Assembly (NCBI RefSeq): GCF_001042905.1
Contig: NZ_JYLB01000006.1
Span: 248,001-312,000 of the forward strand
Length of the DNA stretch: 64,000 bases
Reading direction: 5' to 3'
Source of the DNA: Pseudomonas lini
GTDB lineage: Bacteria > Pseudomonadota > Gammaproteobacteria > Pseudomonadales > Pseudomonadaceae
A program made the translations under genes and the position numbers. This document shows positions 8,026 to 16,835 of this stretch, piece by piece (position 1 is the first letter of the stretch; each line of letters opens with the position of its first letter). The notes beneath the pieces were generated by a model. That model worked only from the letters and a program-made list of their open reading frames with translations. It was not told where the DNA came from and ran no database searches.

Positions 8026-9420
8026 ATGACCAATCCTGCGCTGATTGATGAGCTGAAGACCCTGGTTGAGCCTGGCAAGGTGCTGACCGACGCCGACTCC
8101 CTGAATGCTTACGGTAAGGATTGGACCAAACATTTCGCCCCGGCCCCGACGGCCATTGTGTTCCCCAAGACTACCGAGCAGGTCCAGGCCATTGTCCGTT
8201 GGGCCAATGAACACAAGGTGGCGCTGGTGCCGTCCGGCGGTCGTACCGGGCTTTCGGCTGCGGCGGTGGCGGCCAATGGCGAAGTGGTCGTGTCCTTCGA
8301 CTACATGAACCAGATCCTCGACGTGAACCTGACCGACCGCACGGCCGTTTGTCAGCCGGGCGTGGTTACCGAGCAATTGCAGAACAAGGCCGAAGAGCAC
8401 GGTCTGTACTACCCGGTGGACTTCGCGTCGGCCGGTTCCAGTCAGATTGGCGGCAATATCGGCACCAATGCCGGCGGGATCAAGGTCATTCGCTACGGCA
8501 TGACCCGCAATTGGGTAGCCGGCATGAAAGTCGTCACCGGCAAGGGCGATTTGCTGGAACTGAACAAAGACCTGATCAAGAACGCCACTGGCTACGACCT
8601 GCGCCAGCTGTTCATCGGCGCTGAAGGCACGCTGGGTTTTGTGGTCGAGGCCACCATGCGCCTGGATCGTGCGCCGAAAAACCTCACCGCGATGGTCCTC
8701 GGCACCGCCGATTTCGATTCGATCATGCCGGTGTTGCATGCATTCCAGGGCAAGCTTGACCTGACCGCCTTCGAATTCTTCTCCGATAAAGCCTTGGCCA
8801 AGGTTATGGCGCGCGGTGATGTGCCGGCACCGTTCGAATCCGATTGCCCGTTCTACGCGCTGCTGGAATTCGAAGCGACCACTGAAGAAGTGGCCAACCA
8901 CGCTCTGGAAACCTTCGAGCACTGCGTCGAGCAGGGCTGGGTACTGGACGGCGTAATGAGCCAGAGTGAAACCCAGTTGCAGAACCTGTGGAAATTGCGC
9001 GAGTACATCTCCGAAACCATTTCCCACTGGACGCCGTATAAAAACGACATTTCGGTCACTGTGTCGAAAGTCCCGGCATTTCTGAAGGAAATCGACGCCA
9101 TCGTCGGCGAACACTACCCGGATTTCGAAATCGTCTGGTTCGGCCACATCGGCGACGGCAACCTGCACTTGAACATCCTCAAGCCGGATAACCTGAGCAA
9201 GGACGAGTTCTTCGCCAAGTGCGCGAGCGTCAACAAGTGGGTGTTCGAAACCGTCGAAAAGTACAACGGTTCGATTTCCGCCGAACACGGCGTGGGCATG
9301 ACCAAGCGTGACTACTTGACCTACAGTCGCTCGCCGGTTGAGATCGAGTACATGAAAGCCGTCAAAGCGGTGTTCGACCCGAACGGCATCATGAACCCGG
9401 GCAAGATTTTCGCTGTTTGA
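8026..9420 (+). CDS. D-2-hydroxyglutarate dehydrogenase (FAD-binding oxidase)
   Basis: 464-residue flavoprotein of the VAO/GlcD type. FAD-binding segments are PSGGRTGLSAAAV and GGNIGTNAGGIKVIRYG; the C-terminal cap carries HIGDGNLHLN, a likely metal site, and EHGVGMTKRDYL; the end is FDPNGIMNPGKIF. It oxidises D-2-hydroxyglutarate back to 2-oxoglutarate, passing electrons to the respiratory chain, and so pulls the SerA reaction forward; this coupling was described in a Pseudomonas with the same gene pair. Start MTNPALID at 8026 is chosen from family length; ATG 8002 with CAGGA upstream is an alternative. Confidence 0.9.
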   Translation: MTNPALIDELKTLVEPGKVLTDADSLNAYGKDWTKHFAPAPTAIVFPKTTEQVQAIVRWANEHKVALVPSGGRTGLSAAAVAANGEVVVSFDYMNQILDVNLTDRTAVCQPGVVTEQLQNKAEEHGLYYPVDFASAGSSQIGGNIGTNAGGIKVIRYGMTRNWVAGMKVVTGKGDLLELNKDLIKNATGYDLRQLFIGAEGTLGFVVEATMRLDRAPKNLTAMVLGTADFDSIMPVLHAFQGKLDLTAFEFFSDKALAKVMARGDVPAPFESDCPFYALLEFEATTEEVANHALETFEHCVEQGWVLDGVMSQSETQLQNLWKLREYISETISHWTPYKNDISVTVSKVPAFLKEIDAIVGEHYPDFEIVWFGHIGDGNLHLNILKPDNLSKDEFFAKCASVNKWVFETVEKYNGSISAEHGVGMTKRDYLTYSRSPVEIEYMKAVKAVFDPNGIMNPGKIFAV

Positions 9421-9458
9421 TTCTTCGAACTTTAAGAGCACGAAGCAGGAGTCGGTCA

Positions 9459-10124
9459 ATGAGCTATCAGCACCAGTATGTCGACGGTACGCGTATTCAT
9501 TTCCCGTTGGGGAAAGTGGTATGCATCGGCCGTAACTACGCCGAACACGCCAAGGAACTGGATAATCCGGTGCCTACTGAACCACTGCTGTTCATCAAGC
9601 CGGGCAGTTGCGTGGTGCCGCTGGAAGGCGGTTTCAGCATTCCGACCGAGCGTGGCTCGGTGCATTACGAAGCGGAAATCGCTGTGTTGATCGGCAAGCC
9701 GTTGTCGACCAAACCGAGTCGTGAAGAAGTGCTGGATGCCATCTCCGGCATCGCCCCGGCCCTTGACCTGACCCTGCGCGACAAACAGGCCGAGCTGAAA
9801 GCCAAGGGCCTGCCGTGGGAAATCGCCAAATCCTTCGATGGCGCGGCGGTAATTGCGCCGTTCGTGGCGAGCAGTACCTTCGCCGACCTGACCGACATTG
9901 GCATCCGCCTGACCATCAATGGCGAAGTGCGCCAGGATGGCAACAGCAAGGACATGCTCAATCCGATCGTGCCAATGATCCAGTACATGGCTGGCTGCTT
10001 CTCGCTGCAGGCCGGTGACGTGATCCTTACCGGTACGCCGGTGGGCGTTGGCCCGCTGAATGTCGGTGACGAACTGGTGCTCGAACTGCCGGGCGCCAGC
10101 CGCTTCACCAGCAGCGTCCGCTGA
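9459..10124 (+). CDS. Fumarylacetoacetate hydrolase family protein
   Basis: 221-residue FAH-fold enzyme. Conserved pieces: KVVCIGRNYAEHAKEL, HYEAEIAVLIG (metal-ligand Glu residues), and the C-terminal DVILTGTPVGVGPL with the substrate-binding Thr. Members of this small single-domain type act as acylpyruvate hydrolases or oxaloacetate decarboxylases; which one cannot be decided. AGGAG sits 7 nt before ATG 9459. The gap to the upstream D2HGDH gene is 38 bp, so they are probably co-transcribed, fitting a role in 2-oxoacid clean-up (inference). Confidence 0.9.
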   Translation: MSYQHQYVDGTRIHFPLGKVVCIGRNYAEHAKELDNPVPTEPLLFIKPGSCVVPLEGGFSIPTERGSVHYEAEIAVLIGKPLSTKPSREEVLDAISGIAPALDLTLRDKQAELKAKGLPWEIAKSFDGAAVIAPFVASSTFADLTDIGIRLTINGEVRQDGNSKDMLNPIVPMIQYMAGCFSLQAGDVILTGTPVGVGPLNVGDELVLELPGASRFTSSVR

Positions 10125-10139
10125 CCCAACACAAAACCC

Positions 10140-10229
10140 TGTGGGAGCGGGCTTGCCCGCGATGGCGGTCTGACATTCAACATCAATGTTGACTGTTATG
10201 GCCTCATCGCGGGCAAGCCCGCTCCCACA
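10140..10229. repeat. REPIN (GTGGGAGCGGGC type)
   Basis: Inverted REP pair with the CCCGCGAT variant of the arm (GTGGGAGCGGGCTTGCCCGC), around about 45 bp of spacer that contains CATCAATGTTGACTG. Located downstream of the FAH-family gene. Confidence 0.9.
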
Positions 10230-10386
10230 ATGGTTTCTAGTGGTCGCAAATTTCTGTCCACACAGGGCAATCCCGCCATTTCCTGTTTTTTTCACATCTT
10301 GTCTGGATAATTCCGAGGCTTCTGGCGTCTGAGCCTGTCCCAATGTGCTATTACCCATAGCCTGAATTTCTGGAACGCATCCCTGC

Positions 10387-11316
10387 ATGGCCACCCAACC
10401 GCTGCCCAAGCTGAAAACTGCCCGCCGCTCGCGCTTTGTCATGCGTTGGTATTCCTGGCTTTTGCTGGTGGCGGCTGCCGTCTATGGCCTCGTGTTTGCG
10501 ATGCATTGGGATGATCGCGGCTTGCTCTGGGTGATGGAGCGCTTCGAAAGCCCGGCTGAGAAAAAAGAGAGTATCTGGTTGCCGGATTACCGGGCGGTGA
10601 TCGACGCCAAGCAGCTGCCGGGCATGGAGAAGGATGAAGCGTCAGACGTGTCTTATGACCCGCAGACCAAAACCCTGTTTGCGGTGATGGGCAAGAACCC
10701 GTTCCTGGTCGAGCTGACGTTGCAGGGCGATGTATTGCGCAAAATGCCGCTGGTGGGTTGGAGCAACCCGGAAGGGGTGGCGGTCATGGGCAATGGTTTG
10801 TTGGCGATCACCGATGAGCGCTCGCACCTGCTCTCCATCGTCAAGGTCGATGCCGATACTCGCGAACTGAATATCGCCAGTTTCCCGAAATATGACCTGG
10901 GTCCGTCGAAAAACCAGAATAAAGCCTTCGAAGCGATCGTTTGGGATGCACGCAACCAGCAACTGTTGCTGGGTGAAGAGCGTCCACCGGTGTTGTTCAG
11001 CTGGAAAAGCGACGGCAGCCCAATCCTCCAGGGAGACAAGCAAAAGCTGTCCAGCGATGAACTGGATATTCGCAATCTGTCAGCCCTGGCCATCGATTCG
11101 CGCACTGGCCATACCCTGGTGCTGTCCGCCGACTCTCACTTGTTGCTGGAATTGGACGAGAAAGGCGAGCAGGTCAGCTTCATGACTTTGCTGGGTGGTT
11201 TCAATGGTCTGAAAAAAACCATTCCCCGTGCCGAAGGCGTGACCATGGACGAAGCGGGCACGCTGTACATGGTGAGTGAGCCGAACCTGTTCTATCGCTT
11301 CGAAAAACAACGGTAG
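10387..11316 (+). CDS. SdiA-regulated domain protein, membrane-anchored (copy 1)
   Basis: 309-residue protein with an N-terminal membrane anchor (YSWLLLVAAAVYGLVFAM) and a periplasmic beta-propeller-like domain of the SdiA-regulated (YjiK-type) family. Repeating blades show SYDPQTKTLFAVMGKNPFLV, GVAVMGNGLLAITDERS and a C-terminal EGVTMDEAGTLYMVSEPNLFY. Biochemical role unknown. It forms a tandem with the next gene, which shares the same domain order and the same C-terminal motif. Confidence 0.85.
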   Translation: MATQPLPKLKTARRSRFVMRWYSWLLLVAAAVYGLVFAMHWDDRGLLWVMERFESPAEKKESIWLPDYRAVIDAKQLPGMEKDEASDVSYDPQTKTLFAVMGKNPFLVELTLQGDVLRKMPLVGWSNPEGVAVMGNGLLAITDERSHLLSIVKVDADTRELNIASFPKYDLGPSKNQNKAFEAIVWDARNQQLLLGEERPPVLFSWKSDGSPILQGDKQKLSSDELDIRNLSALAIDSRTGHTLVLSADSHLLLELDEKGEQVSFMTLLGGFNGLKKTIPRAEGVTMDEAGTLYMVSEPNLFYRFEKQR

Positions 11317-11422
11317 GGGCTGCCGAATTTCGGTAATTGTGGTCGAAGGCCAGTGGCCATTAAGCTTGAATTCATACTGCCGTGGTATTTCATCCACCCG
11401 TCTTGTTTCCGAGCTCGCCTGA

Positions 11423-12340
11423 ATGCGCCGACTTGCCCGTCCCAAACCCCTGATGCTGATCTTGTCGGTCATTGCGCTGATCGTGCTGATTGCCGTCGGC
11501 CAGTACCTGCGTCTGTTCGAGCGCACCTGGTTCAATGTGCAGACGCTATGGCAACCGATGAATGCTCAGTCGATTGGCCTGGATCAGTATCAGGTAGTGA
11601 TCGAGGCGCGAGTCATTGACGGTCTGGACGACGATGTTTCAGCCCTCACCTTCGATCCCGTGCGCAAAAGCCTGTTCACCGTCACCAACAAAAATGCCGA
11701 ACTGATTGAGATGTCCCTGGAGGGCAAAATCCTGCGGCGTGTGGCGTTGGTCGGGTTTGGCGACCCGGAGGCGGTGGAATTCATCAGCGCTGACACTTAC
11801 GTGATCACCGACGAGCGCCAGCAGCGGCTAATCAAGATTCATCTGGAGAAGGACACGACGTTCCTCGATGCCGCGGACGCCGAGCAGATAACCCTCGGCG
11901 TGCATATGAGTGGCAACAAGGGTTTCGAAGGGTTGGCCTATGACTCGGTGGGCAAGCGCTTGTTTGTCGCCAAAGAGCGCGATCCGATGCTGATTTACGA
12001 AGTGCAGGGTTTTCCGCACTACAACCCGGAGAAGTCCTACGCGGTGCATGTGGTAAACAACCCCAAACGTGATGCCGGGATGTTCGTACGGGATCTGTCG
12101 AGCCTGCAATACGACGAGCGCAGCGGCCATTTGCTGGCGCTGTCGGATGAGTCGCGACTGATTCTGGAACTGGATGTCGATGGGCGACCGCTGACCACCC
12201 TGTCACTGAGCAAGGGGCGTCAGGGGTTGCAGAAGACTGTGCCGCAAGCGGAGGGCATTGCCATGGACGACGACGGCACCTTGTACCTCGTCAGCGAGCC
12301 GAATCTTTTCTACGTATTCAAAAAACCACCGCAAAACTGA
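11423..12340 (+). CDS. SdiA-regulated domain protein, membrane-anchored (copy 2)
   Basis: 305-residue paralogue of the preceding gene. N-terminal anchor LILSVIALIVLIAVGQYL; blades TFDPVRKSLFTVTNKNAEL, GDPEAVEFISADTYVITDER; end EGIAMDDDGTLYLVSEPNLF, nearly matching copy 1. About 106 bp separates the two genes. The arrangement looks like an old tandem duplication since the proteins are clearly related but well diverged. Function of the family is not known beyond an early link to SdiA control in enterobacteria. Confidence 0.85.
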   Translation: MRRLARPKPLMLILSVIALIVLIAVGQYLRLFERTWFNVQTLWQPMNAQSIGLDQYQVVIEARVIDGLDDDVSALTFDPVRKSLFTVTNKNAELIEMSLEGKILRRVALVGFGDPEAVEFISADTYVITDERQQRLIKIHLEKDTTFLDAADAEQITLGVHMSGNKGFEGLAYDSVGKRLFVAKERDPMLIYEVQGFPHYNPEKSYAVHVVNNPKRDAGMFVRDLSSLQYDERSGHLLALSDESRLILELDVDGRPLTTLSLSKGRQGLQKTVPQAEGIAMDDDGTLYLVSEPNLFYVFKKPPQN

Positions 12341-12357
12341 TAAACACCCCAAAACAA

Positions 12358-12448
12358 ATGTGGGAGCGGGCTTGCTCGCGAAAGCGGTGTGTCAGCAACA
12401 TTGATGTCGACTGACACTCCCTCTTCGCGAGCAAGCCCGCTCCCACAC
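12358..12448. repeat. REPIN (GTGGGAGCGGGC type)
   Basis: Inverted REP pair with arms GTGGGAGCGGGCTTGCTCGC, lying between the convergent second SdiA-regulated gene and rpiA. Confidence 0.9.
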
Positions 12449-12463
12449 TGTTGGGTGTTTGCC

Positions 12464-13138
12464 TTATTGGGCGCGCAGGGTTTTCACGCCTTCACTCGTC
12501 CCCAGCAGCAGCAAATCAGCCGGGCGGGCTGCGAACAAGCCGTTGGTGACCACGCCGACGATCGCATTGATCTGTGTTTCCAGCTCCACCGGGTTGGTGA
12601 TCTGCATGTTGAACACATCGAGGATGATGTTGCCGTTGTCGGTCAGCACGCCTTCACGGTAAACCGGGTCGCCGCCGAGCTTCACCAGTTGGCGGGCCAC
12701 GTGGCTGCGGGCCATCGGGATCACTTCCACCGGCAGCGGGAACGCACCGAGGACTGGCACCAGTTTGCTGGCGTCGGCGATGCAGATGAAGGTCTTGGCC
12801 ACGGCCGCGACAATCTTCTCGCGGGTCAGGGCCGCGCCGCCGCCCTTGATCAGGTTCAGGTGCTCGTCGCTTTCATCGGCGCCGTCGACGTAGAACTCCA
12901 GGTCGCTGACGGTATTGAGCTCATACACCGGAATGCCGTGGCCCTTGAGGCGTGCGGCGGTGGCTTCGGAACTGGCGACCGCGCCATCGAACGCGCCTTT
13001 GTGCTTGGCCAGGGCATCGATGAAGCAGTTGGCGGTGGAGCCGGTGCCGACCCCGACGATGCTCTTGTCGTCGAGTTTTGGAAGGATGAAGTCGACGGCG
13101 GCCTGGGCTACGGCCTGTTTGAGTTGATCCTGGGTCAT
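12464..13138 (-). CDS. rpiA: Ribose-5-phosphate isomerase A
   Basis: 224-residue RpiA catalysing ribose-5-phosphate/ribulose-5-phosphate interconversion in the non-oxidative pentose phosphate pathway. Signature motifs are GVGTGSTANCFIDAL (phosphate loop), VDGADESDEH (catalytic Asp residues) and LIKGGGAALTREKIV (catalytic Glu and Lys). ATG 13138 (MTQDQLKQ) gives the family's normal length; an in-frame start at 13207 would add an atypical tail. Divergent from ilvA, as in P. aeruginosa. Confidence 0.97.
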   Translation of the reverse strand: MTQDQLKQAVAQAAVDFILPKLDDKSIVGVGTGSTANCFIDALAKHKGAFDGAVASSEATAARLKGHGIPVYELNTVSDLEFYVDGADESDEHLNLIKGGGAALTREKIVAAVAKTFICIADASKLVPVLGAFPLPVEVIPMARSHVARQLVKLGGDPVYREGVLTDNGNIILDVFNMQITNPVELETQINAIVGVVTNGLFAARPADLLLLGTSEGVKTLRAQ

Positions 13139-13242
13139 GCGGGCTCCGAAGTGCCGAAAGGGGAACGAAAGGCCGGCATTATAGGCCTCGCGATGGGGGA
13201 AGGTCATTGCCCGTGTTTACGGCGCAACGTCACATTCACCAC

Positions 13243-13336
13243 CTGTAGGAGCGAAGCTTGCTCGCGAAAGCGGTCTATCAGCCAACACTTGTATCGGATG
13301 TGATGACGTCTTCGCGGGCAAGCCTCGCTCCTACAG
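13243..13336. repeat. REPIN (CTGTAGGAGCGA type)
   Basis: Inverted pair of a second REP variant, CTGTAGGAGCGAAGCTTGCT at left and its degenerate complement ending CGCTCCTACAG at right, located between the divergent starts of rpiA and ilvA, so any promoters must flank or include it. Confidence 0.88.
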
Positions 13337-13446
13337 ATGTCATGATCCCCTTGGTGAGGCTAAAACCTCTTGATTCGTGTGGTCGCCCGCCCAAAAGCCG
13401 GGTTAGACTCCTTGGCCCTGCCCAACCCGCTCAGTGATGCTTTCCG

Positions 13447-14961
13447 ATGCTCGAACAGTACGTCAAAAAGATCCTCACCTCGCGCGTTTATGACGTTGCC
13501 GTAGAAACCCCATTGCAGACTGCCCGCCAGCTCTCCGAGCGGCTGGGCAACGATATCTGGCTCAAGCGTGAAGACTTGCAGCCGGTGTTCTCGTTCAAGA
13601 TTCGCGGCGCCTATAACAAGCTGACGCAACTGAGCGATGAAGAGCGTGCTCGCGGCGTGGTCACCGCGTCGGCGGGCAACCATGCGCAAGGCCTGGCCCT
13701 GGCGGCCAAGGTACTGGGCGTGAAAGCGACCATCGTGATGCCCAAGACCACCCCGGAGATCAAGGTCGAAGGCGTGCGTTCGCGCGGCGGCAAAGTGGTG
13801 TTGCACGGGGATTCGTTCCCGGAAGCCCTGGCCTACTCGCTGAAACTGGTCGATGAGAAAGGCTACGTCTACATTCACCCTTACGATGATCCCCACACCA
13901 TTGCCGGGCAGGGCACGGTGGCCATGGAGATTCTGCGCCAGCACCCGGGGCGTCTGGATGCGATCTTCGTTCCGGTGGGCGGCGGCGGGCTGATCGCCGG
14001 GATCGCGGCGTACGTGAAATACCTGCGCCCGGACATCAAAATCATCGGCGTCGAACCCGATGACTCCAACTGCCTGCAAGCCGCCATGGCGGCCGGCGAG
14101 CGCGTGGTTTTGCCAACTGTGGGTCTCTTCGCCGATGGCGTCGCGGTGGCGCAGATCGGCCAGCACACTTTCGATATCTGCAAAGATTACGTAGACGAAG
14201 TTATCACCGTCAGCACCGACGAGATCTGCGCAGCAATCAAGGATATCTACGACGATACCCGCTCGATCACTGAACCTGCCGGCGCCTTGGGCGTGGCCGG
14301 GATCAAGAAGTATGTCGAGCAACGCGGTGTCACGGGGCATACCTTCGTGGCCATCGACTCCGGTGCCAACGTCAACTTCGACCGCTTGCGCCATGTGGCT
14401 GAGCGCGCTGAACTGGGCGAGGGCCGCGAAGCCATCATTGCCGTGACCATCCCCGAGAAACCGGGCAGCTTCAAGGCGTTCTGCGAAGCCATCGGCAAGC
14501 GCCAGATCACCGAATTCAACTACCGCTACAACACCGGCAGCGAAGCGCACATTTTTGTCGGCGTGCAGACGCATCCAGACAACGACCCTCGCAGTGCGCT
14601 GCTCGCCAGTCTCACCGAGCAGGGTTTCCCGGTGCTTGACCTGACCGACAACGAACTGGCCAAGTTGCACATTCGTCATATGGTTGGCGGGCGTGCCGCC
14701 CAGGTTGTCGATGAAGTGGTGCTGCGTTTCGAGTTCCCGGAGCGTCCGGGTGCTTTGTTCAACTTCCTTAACAAACTCGGCGGGCGCTGGAACATTTCGA
14801 TGTTCCACTACCGCAACCACGGCGCGGCCGATGGTCGTGTGGTCGCAGGCCTGCAAGTGCCGCACGACGAGCGTCATCTGGTACCGGCCGCGCTGGAAGA
14901 AATCGGTTACCCGTACTGGGACGAAAGCGACAACCCGGCCTATCAGCTGTTTCTCGGCTGA
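13447..14961 (+). CDS. ilvA: Threonine ammonia-lyase, biosynthetic
   Basis: 504-residue PLP enzyme converting threonine to 2-oxobutyrate for isoleucine synthesis. The PLP Lys is K51 in FSFKIRGAYNK; the phosphate loop is VPVGGGGLIAG near residue 178. Two ACT-like regulatory domains follow (AIIAVTIPEKPGSFKAF from about 333, and VVLRFEFPERPGALFNF from about 425), as expected for the isoleucine-inhibited biosynthetic form. In the PAO1 order this is the ilvA1 position. Length is normal. Confidence 0.97.
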   Translation: MLEQYVKKILTSRVYDVAVETPLQTARQLSERLGNDIWLKREDLQPVFSFKIRGAYNKLTQLSDEERARGVVTASAGNHAQGLALAAKVLGVKATIVMPKTTPEIKVEGVRSRGGKVVLHGDSFPEALAYSLKLVDEKGYVYIHPYDDPHTIAGQGTVAMEILRQHPGRLDAIFVPVGGGGLIAGIAAYVKYLRPDIKIIGVEPDDSNCLQAAMAAGERVVLPTVGLFADGVAVAQIGQHTFDICKDYVDEVITVSTDEICAAIKDIYDDTRSITEPAGALGVAGIKKYVEQRGVTGHTFVAIDSGANVNFDRLRHVAERAELGEGREAIIAVTIPEKPGSFKAFCEAIGKRQITEFNYRYNTGSEAHIFVGVQTHPDNDPRSALLASLTEQGFPVLDLTDNELAKLHIRHMVGGRAAQVVDEVVLRFEFPERPGALFNFLNKLGGRWNISMFHYRNHGAADGRVVAGLQVPHDERHLVPAALEEIGYPYWDESDNPAYQLFLG

Positions 14962-15000
14962 GCGGCTACGCTGACGAGCAAGTCATAAGGAAATCGAACA

Positions 15001-15429
15001 ATGGAAACGTTAACCGCCCTCAAAATCGCTCATGGCGTAGCGACGGTGTTGCTGTTGATCAGCGCGCTGGGACTGGCGATCTGGGTCTGGCGCACACGCC
15101 GTAACGGCGACGCGACGGCTCACACTCGTACCTTGCAACGACCGCAGGTGTTCATCTGGCTGTTGATGGGCCTGGCGCTGCTGAGCATGCCGTTCACTGG
15201 TTGGTGGATGGTGCATCTGGTGGGCTGGCCGTTGGGGCAGACCTGGCTGTTGGCTTCCAGTGTGCTCTATACCGTGGCGGCGTTGGGCTGGTTCTGGCTG
15301 GTGGTGCGGCTCAATCGGCTGCGTAAGGCGCCCGCGGGGGGAAATGGGAAGTTTACGTTTGCGTTGGCGTTGTTCAGCTTTGTCTGCTTTATCGCCATTG
15401 CGGGGTTGATGGGGGCCAAGCCGGTTTAA
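15001..15429 (+). CDS. Small integral membrane protein, DUF2269-like
   Basis: 142-residue protein with four predicted membrane helices (about 9-29, 50-68, 78-103, 118-138). N-terminal LKIAHGVATVLLLISALGLA and the central PFTGWWMVHLVGWPLGQTWL resemble DUF2269 proteins, an assignment from memory. AAGGAAATC lies before the ATG, and the gene is 39 bp downstream of ilvA, so it may share that transcript. No function is indicated. Confidence 0.7.
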   Translation: METLTALKIAHGVATVLLLISALGLAIWVWRTRRNGDATAHTRTLQRPQVFIWLLMGLALLSMPFTGWWMVHLVGWPLGQTWLLASSVLYTVAALGWFWLVVRLNRLRKAPAGGNGKFTFALALFSFVCFIAIAGLMGAKPV

Positions 15430-15452
15430 GGCTTGAAACCAGAGATGCCCCG

Positions 15453-15528
15453 AAAAGATCGCAGCCTTCGGCAGCTCCTACAGAGTTTGGCGTACACCTG
15501 TAGGAGCTGCCGAAGGCTGCGATCTTTT
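15453..15528. repeat. REPIN (AAAAGATCGCAG type)
   Basis: Third repeat type: a 30-bp arm starting AAAAGATCGCAGCCTTCGG is inverted 16 bp away and ends GGCTGCGATCTTTT. The long stem and terminal T run could also end transcription of both convergent neighbours. Confidence 0.9.
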
Positions 15529-15533
15529 GATGT

Positions 15534-16190
15534 TCAATCGCGCAACGAAATTACCGGCCAACCACGCTTTTCAGCCTCGGCCCGCAGATTTACATCCGGA
15601 TCAACAGCAATCGGATTCGCCACCTGCTCCAGCAACGGCAAGTCATTCATCGAATCGCTGTAGAAATAGCTGTCTTCCAGAGTGTGGCCAGTCTCTTCCA
15701 GCCAACGAATCAACCGGGTCACCTTGCCTTCACGGAAGCACGGAACATCGGTGCTGCGCCCGCTGTAACGACCGTCGATCATTTCGCATTCGGTGGCGAT
15801 CAGGGTTTCGACGCCTAAACGTGCTGCAATCGGCCCGGTCACAAAGCGGTTGGTGGCGGTGATGATCACCAGCTTGTCGCCGGCCTCACGGTGTCTGGCC
15901 AGCAGTTCGATGCCCTTGGGCAGCACGATCGGTTCGATGCAGTCGCGCATGTAGTCCAGATGCCATTGCTCCAGTGTGGCCATCTCGGTGCGGCCGAGAA
16001 CTTCCAGGCAGAAGTTCAGGTACGCGTCGTTATCCAGCTTGCCGGCCAGGTAATCCTGATAGAACTCGTCGTTGCGTGCCTTGTAGGCAACGGCGTCGAG
16101 GAAACCGCGTTCGCACAGATAATCGCCCCAGGCGTGGTCACTGTCACCGCCCAGAAGCGTGTTGTCCAAGTCGAATAAAGCCAGCCGCAT
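15534..16190 (-). CDS. HAD-IB family phosphatase, probable histidinol-phosphatase
   Basis: 218-residue haloacid-dehalogenase hydrolase, subfamily IB (SerB-like). Motif I FDLDNTLLGGDSD gives the nucleophile Asp8 and acid/base Asp10; motif II is IITATN; motif III Lys is in REGKVTRL; motif IV is YSDSMNDLPLL. By position (between ilvA and rppH) it corresponds to P. aeruginosa PA0335, which has been reported as a histidinol-phosphate phosphatase. The specific substrate is thus transferred by synteny, not seen here. Divergent from rppH. Confidence 0.88.
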   Translation of the reverse strand: MRLALFDLDNTLLGGDSDHAWGDYLCERGFLDAVAYKARNDEFYQDYLAGKLDNDAYLNFCLEVLGRTEMATLEQWHLDYMRDCIEPIVLPKGIELLARHREAGDKLVIITATNRFVTGPIAARLGVETLIATECEMIDGRYSGRSTDVPCFREGKVTRLIRWLEETGHTLEDSYFYSDSMNDLPLLEQVANPIAVDPDVNLRAEAEKRGWPVISLRD

Positions 16191-16333
16191 TGCAGTTACT
16201 CGCTGAAAAGTCTGTAGAAAGGTGTCCAGAATACGGACTTTTCACAAGAGTGCACATAAGGTAGGTCGGCTCGTTGCTGCTTTCACAACCTTTGTGGAAC
16301 AATGCCCCGACATGCGTTTGCGAGGTTGTTGCC

Positions 16334-16813
16334 GTGATCGACCCCGATGGTTTCCGCCCCAATGTCGGGATCATTCTGACGAATGATGCCGGCCAGGTGC
16401 TATGGGCTCGCCGTATCAATCAAGATGCCTGGCAGTTTCCACAGGGAGGGATCAACCCCCAGGAGACGCCGGAAGACGCCTTGTACCGCGAGTTGAACGA
16501 AGAAGTGGGCCTGGAGCGCGAAGATGTTGAAATACTCGCCTGCACCCGGGGCTGGTTGCGCTATCGTTTGCCGCAACGTCTGGTCAGGACGCACAGCCAA
16601 CCGCTGTGCATCGGCCAGAAGCAGAAATGGTTTCTCCTGCGCCTGATCTCCAACGAGCAGCGGGTGCGGATGGATTTGACCGGTAAACCGGAATTCGATG
16701 GCTGGCGCTGGGTCAGTTATTGGTATCCGTTGGGCCAGGTGGTGACATTCAAGCGCGAGGTTTATCGCCGCGCTCTCAAAGAGCTTGCCCCGCGCCTTTT
16801 AGCGCGCGACTGA
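16334..16813 (+). CDS. rppH: RNA pyrophosphohydrolase
   Basis: 159-residue Nudix hydrolase that removes pyrophosphate from mRNA 5' ends and primes RNase E decay. The Nudix box is GGINPQETPEDALYRELNEE plus VGLE (about residues 36-60). The start is GTG at 16334 (reads VIDPDGFRPNVGI), which matches RppH proteins; GAGG lies 8 nt upstream. The longer in-frame ATG at 16274 is not used. ptsP follows 22 bp later, an rppH-ptsP operon conserved in gammaproteobacteria. Confidence 0.95.
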   Translation: MIDPDGFRPNVGIILTNDAGQVLWARRINQDAWQFPQGGINPQETPEDALYRELNEEVGLEREDVEILACTRGWLRYRLPQRLVRTHSQPLCIGQKQKWFLLRLISNEQRVRMDLTGKPEFDGWRWVSYWYPLGQVVTFKREVYRRALKELAPRLLARD

Positions 16814-16835
16814 CGACGGAGTTCGACCCCGAGCC

